DNA of 64,000 nucleotides from Candidatus Anammoxibacter sp. GTDB lineage: Bacteria > Planctomycetota > Brocadiia > Brocadiales > Anammoxibacteraceae. Made by a program: the position numbers and the translations under genes. Shown piece by piece: positions 62,799 through 64,000 of this stretch (the first letter of the stretch is position 1; each line of letters starts with the position of its first letter). The DNA is taken from the NCBI GenBank assembly GCA_021777105.1, contig JAIQZQ010000043.1, positions 58,017-122,016 on the forward strand, in the 5' to 3' direction. Under the pieces are notes generated by a model that saw only the letters and a program-made list of their open reading frames with translations, did no database searches and was not told where the DNA came from.

Positions 62799-63422
62799 TT
62801 AAGTGTTTGGCATAATACTTAAAGCGTTTAAATCATTTGATTGATATTCATATTGACATCCCCCCATAACTGATGGATGGTCTAAATGATATAAACCTAC
62901 AGCATGTAACAATTCATGTAATATAACGGCTTCTGCTTCTTTCCAACTAGCGCTTCCTAAATTTGGACAATTATTAATAGTTTCTAATGTGTTGACATCT
63001 ATATACACAGAAACTCTTGATCCTGTAATTAACCGGCCATTTGTCGGCACTTTTGTCCCTACTTCACTATCCCATCCTGATGTTTGATTAGATTTTCCGC
63101 TTTGCCAAGCAGCATCATTACCAAAACCAGTTGGTTTAATACTGCCGTTCTTATCAACAAAGAATACTGCTATTTCATTATTTGGCACATCTGAAGCAGT
63201 ATTTGGATAAGTTGTGTATTTATCTCCATCTTGCCATTGAAAAGTTTTAGTATAAGAAGGGTATACTACATCACGTAATCGTGCAAAAGCTGCATATGTC
63301 CTTGTTAACAACCATGAGTTAACATGTCCCACAGGAGCTGAATTTAAGTCGTCAAAGATACCATGAGCAGCATAAACAGTTATTGCGGTAGAGTTATTAG
63401 GCCACATATATGTGTATTCCAT
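62799..63422 (-). CDS. Metzincin-type zinc protease without signal peptide
   Basis: The 207-residue protein has the zinc motif HELLHAVGLYH (His169, Glu170, His173, His179) followed by a Met-turn SVMGG (Met186), the mark of metzincins related to matrixins and serralysins. The N-terminal part has HVNSWLLTRTYAAFARLRDV and a beta stretch typical of small archaemetzincin- or matrixin-like domains. It should cut proteins. No signal peptide or propeptide with a Cys switch is visible. GGAGG precedes the ATG; a stem-loop lies about 110 bases upstream. A hairpin terminator follows. How it leaves the cell, if it does, is not shown. Confidence 0.85.
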   Translation of the reverse strand: MEYTYMWPNNSTAITVYAAHGIFDDLNSAPVGHVNSWLLTRTYAAFARLRDVVYPSYTKTFQWQDGDKYTTYPNTASDVPNNEIAVFFVDKNGSIKPTGFGNDAAWQSGKSNQTSGWDSEVGTKVPTNGRLITGSRVSVYIDVNTLETINNCPNLGSASWKEAEAVILHELLHAVGLYHLDHPSVMGGCQYEYQSNDLNALSIMPNT

Positions 63423-63529
63423 ATTTTAATCCTCCATTATTTAAATAAACATTGATTTATACATGTAGCTAACTTTTTGCTAACCACATATATAACAAAA
63501 TAAAATTACTAAATTTTAACTAAACCTTC

Positions 63530-63555
63530 TGTATATGAATCATCAACCATATACA
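63530..63555 (-). promoter_or_regulatory. Stem-loop upstream of the metzincin gene
   Basis: TGTATATG (63530-63537) and CATATACA (63548-63555) pair perfectly around a ten-base loop, about 110 bases before the ATG at 63422. Confidence 0.45.
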
Positions 63556-63666
63556 TCTTTAACGCATTCCGCATTTGCTATCTTTGTATGCATTTTAAGC
63601 GTCTCCTTTCAATATCAATAAATTGATAAAAATTAAAATAAACCCTGCGCAGGGGAAAAAGCGGTA

Positions 63667-63785
63667 ATTGGTAATTGGTCATTGGTCATTTGCTATTGGT
63701 TATTGGTTATTGGTCAATAGTCATTGGATATTGGTAATTTGTAATTTGTTATTCGTCATTGGTTCTTTGTTAATCATCAATTCCA
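63667..63785. repeat. Degenerate heptanucleotide array (ATTGGTN)
   Basis: About 17 consecutive seven-base units such as ATTGGTA, ATTGGTC, ATTGGTT, ATTTGTA and ATTCGTC. It is an old, mutated form of the same kind of array as the perfect one at 853-949, with another unit. Confidence 0.85.
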
Positions 63786-63822
63786 TTTAATCGACAATCG
63801 TCATTCGTCAATTGTCATTTTT

Positions 63823-63999
63823 TTAAAGTTTAAGCGCTATCGGCGCAACTATGGCGGCTATGGCTATTAGGGCTGAACATGCAAGGTAGATCATGGTCAT
63901 CTTTGTTTGGTTTATTGCCACCTGTTTTTCGGTTTGTTCAAGCTTGTTGCGCAGATCAACTATTTGGTTGCTTAAATTTTGCTTTTGCGTCTCAGCCAT
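63823..63999 (-). CDS. Small coiled-coil membrane protein
   Basis: Read on the minus strand from an ATG at 63999, the protein has 58 residues: an N-terminal polar helix (QNLSNQIVDLRNKLEQTEKQ) with heptad-like Leu/Val spacing, then a hydrophobic helix (MIYLACSALIAIAAIVAPIA) and a short basic end. It looks like a small bitopic membrane protein. The window ends one base before the ATG, so the true start could lie further out and this could be only the C-terminus of a longer protein. Function unknown. Confidence 0.55.
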   Translation of the reverse strand: MAETQKQNLSNQIVDLRNKLEQTEKQVAINQTKMTMIYLACSALIAIAAIVAPIALKL

Positions 64000-64000
64000 A

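Larger units (their letters stand above)
63423..63822. other. Non-coding region with a leader stem-loop and a heptamer array
   Basis: It contains TGTATATG/CATATACA (63530-63555) and the degenerate heptamer repeat (63667-63785). No gene is seen. Confidence 0.5.

Overview
The window looks like a chromosome segment of an AT-rich, double-membraned (Gram-negative type) bacterium. The evidence is an LptE-type lipoprotein, a TolC-type outer-membrane factor, a BamD-like TPR protein, several signal peptides and a Rieske protein. No rRNA or phylum marker is visible. The CdsA signature (FGGVLDIIDS rather than GHGGILDRIDS) recalls Planctomycetota/PVC-type enzymes, but that is weak inference; Nitrospinota or Desulfobacterota remain possible. 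The usual stop codons, including TAG, end ordinary genes, so the code is standard.

Layout. 1-17.9 kb is mixed: a YkgJ-type Cys-cluster protein, an OGG1-type glycosylase, a PIN toxin pair, an MBL hydrolase, NAD synthetase, tRNA-Met, CobM, hslVU, a zinc-ribbon protein, a frameshifted MATE exporter, a small periplasmic copper/PepSY group, a response regulator fused to a LMW tyrosine phosphatase, and a lone CheB domain. 17.9-30.3 kb is an accessory region: a PQQ-type propeller, an Rpn-family nuclease with a duplicated tail, a RelBE-type pair, a broken LRR-Roc-COR GTPase, DUF3800, a DUF4143 ATPase and an exported protein that may be split by a frameshift. It is full of dispersed hairpin repeats, and two modules are flanked by direct repeats. 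30.7-44.9 kb is a conserved plus-strand housekeeping block: purA, uppS-cdsA, phoH-ybeY, a BamD-like gene, lptE-folP, cdaA-cdaR, pdxJ, dapA, tolC, moeB/thiF. 45.2-64 kb is sparse: regulators, GDP-fucose synthase-like, polyprenyl synthase, Rieske and endonuclease III genes, then three hydrolase-like proteins without signal peptides, each behind a long leader with a stem-loop, a second zinc-ribbon paralogue, and a three-gene operon of large exported YVTN-propeller/PKD/Ig-like proteins.

How parts work together. The plus-strand block links envelope lipid synthesis (UppS, CdsA), outer-membrane assembly (BamD-like, LptE, TolC), c-di-AMP signalling (CdaA/CdaR), ribosome maturation (YbeY) and folate, B6, lysine and purine synthesis. 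The right end looks devoted to surface or secreted proteins.

The most unusual observations are the response regulator-LMW-PTP fusion, the paired zinc-ribbon proteins (one apparently starting at ATA), the hairpin repeat families with compensatory stem changes, the direct-repeat-bounded accessory modules, the 14-bp duplication that breaks the MATE gene, the signal-less hydrolases with structured leaders, and the YVTN operon. All calls were made by reading the sequence; no database search was run.
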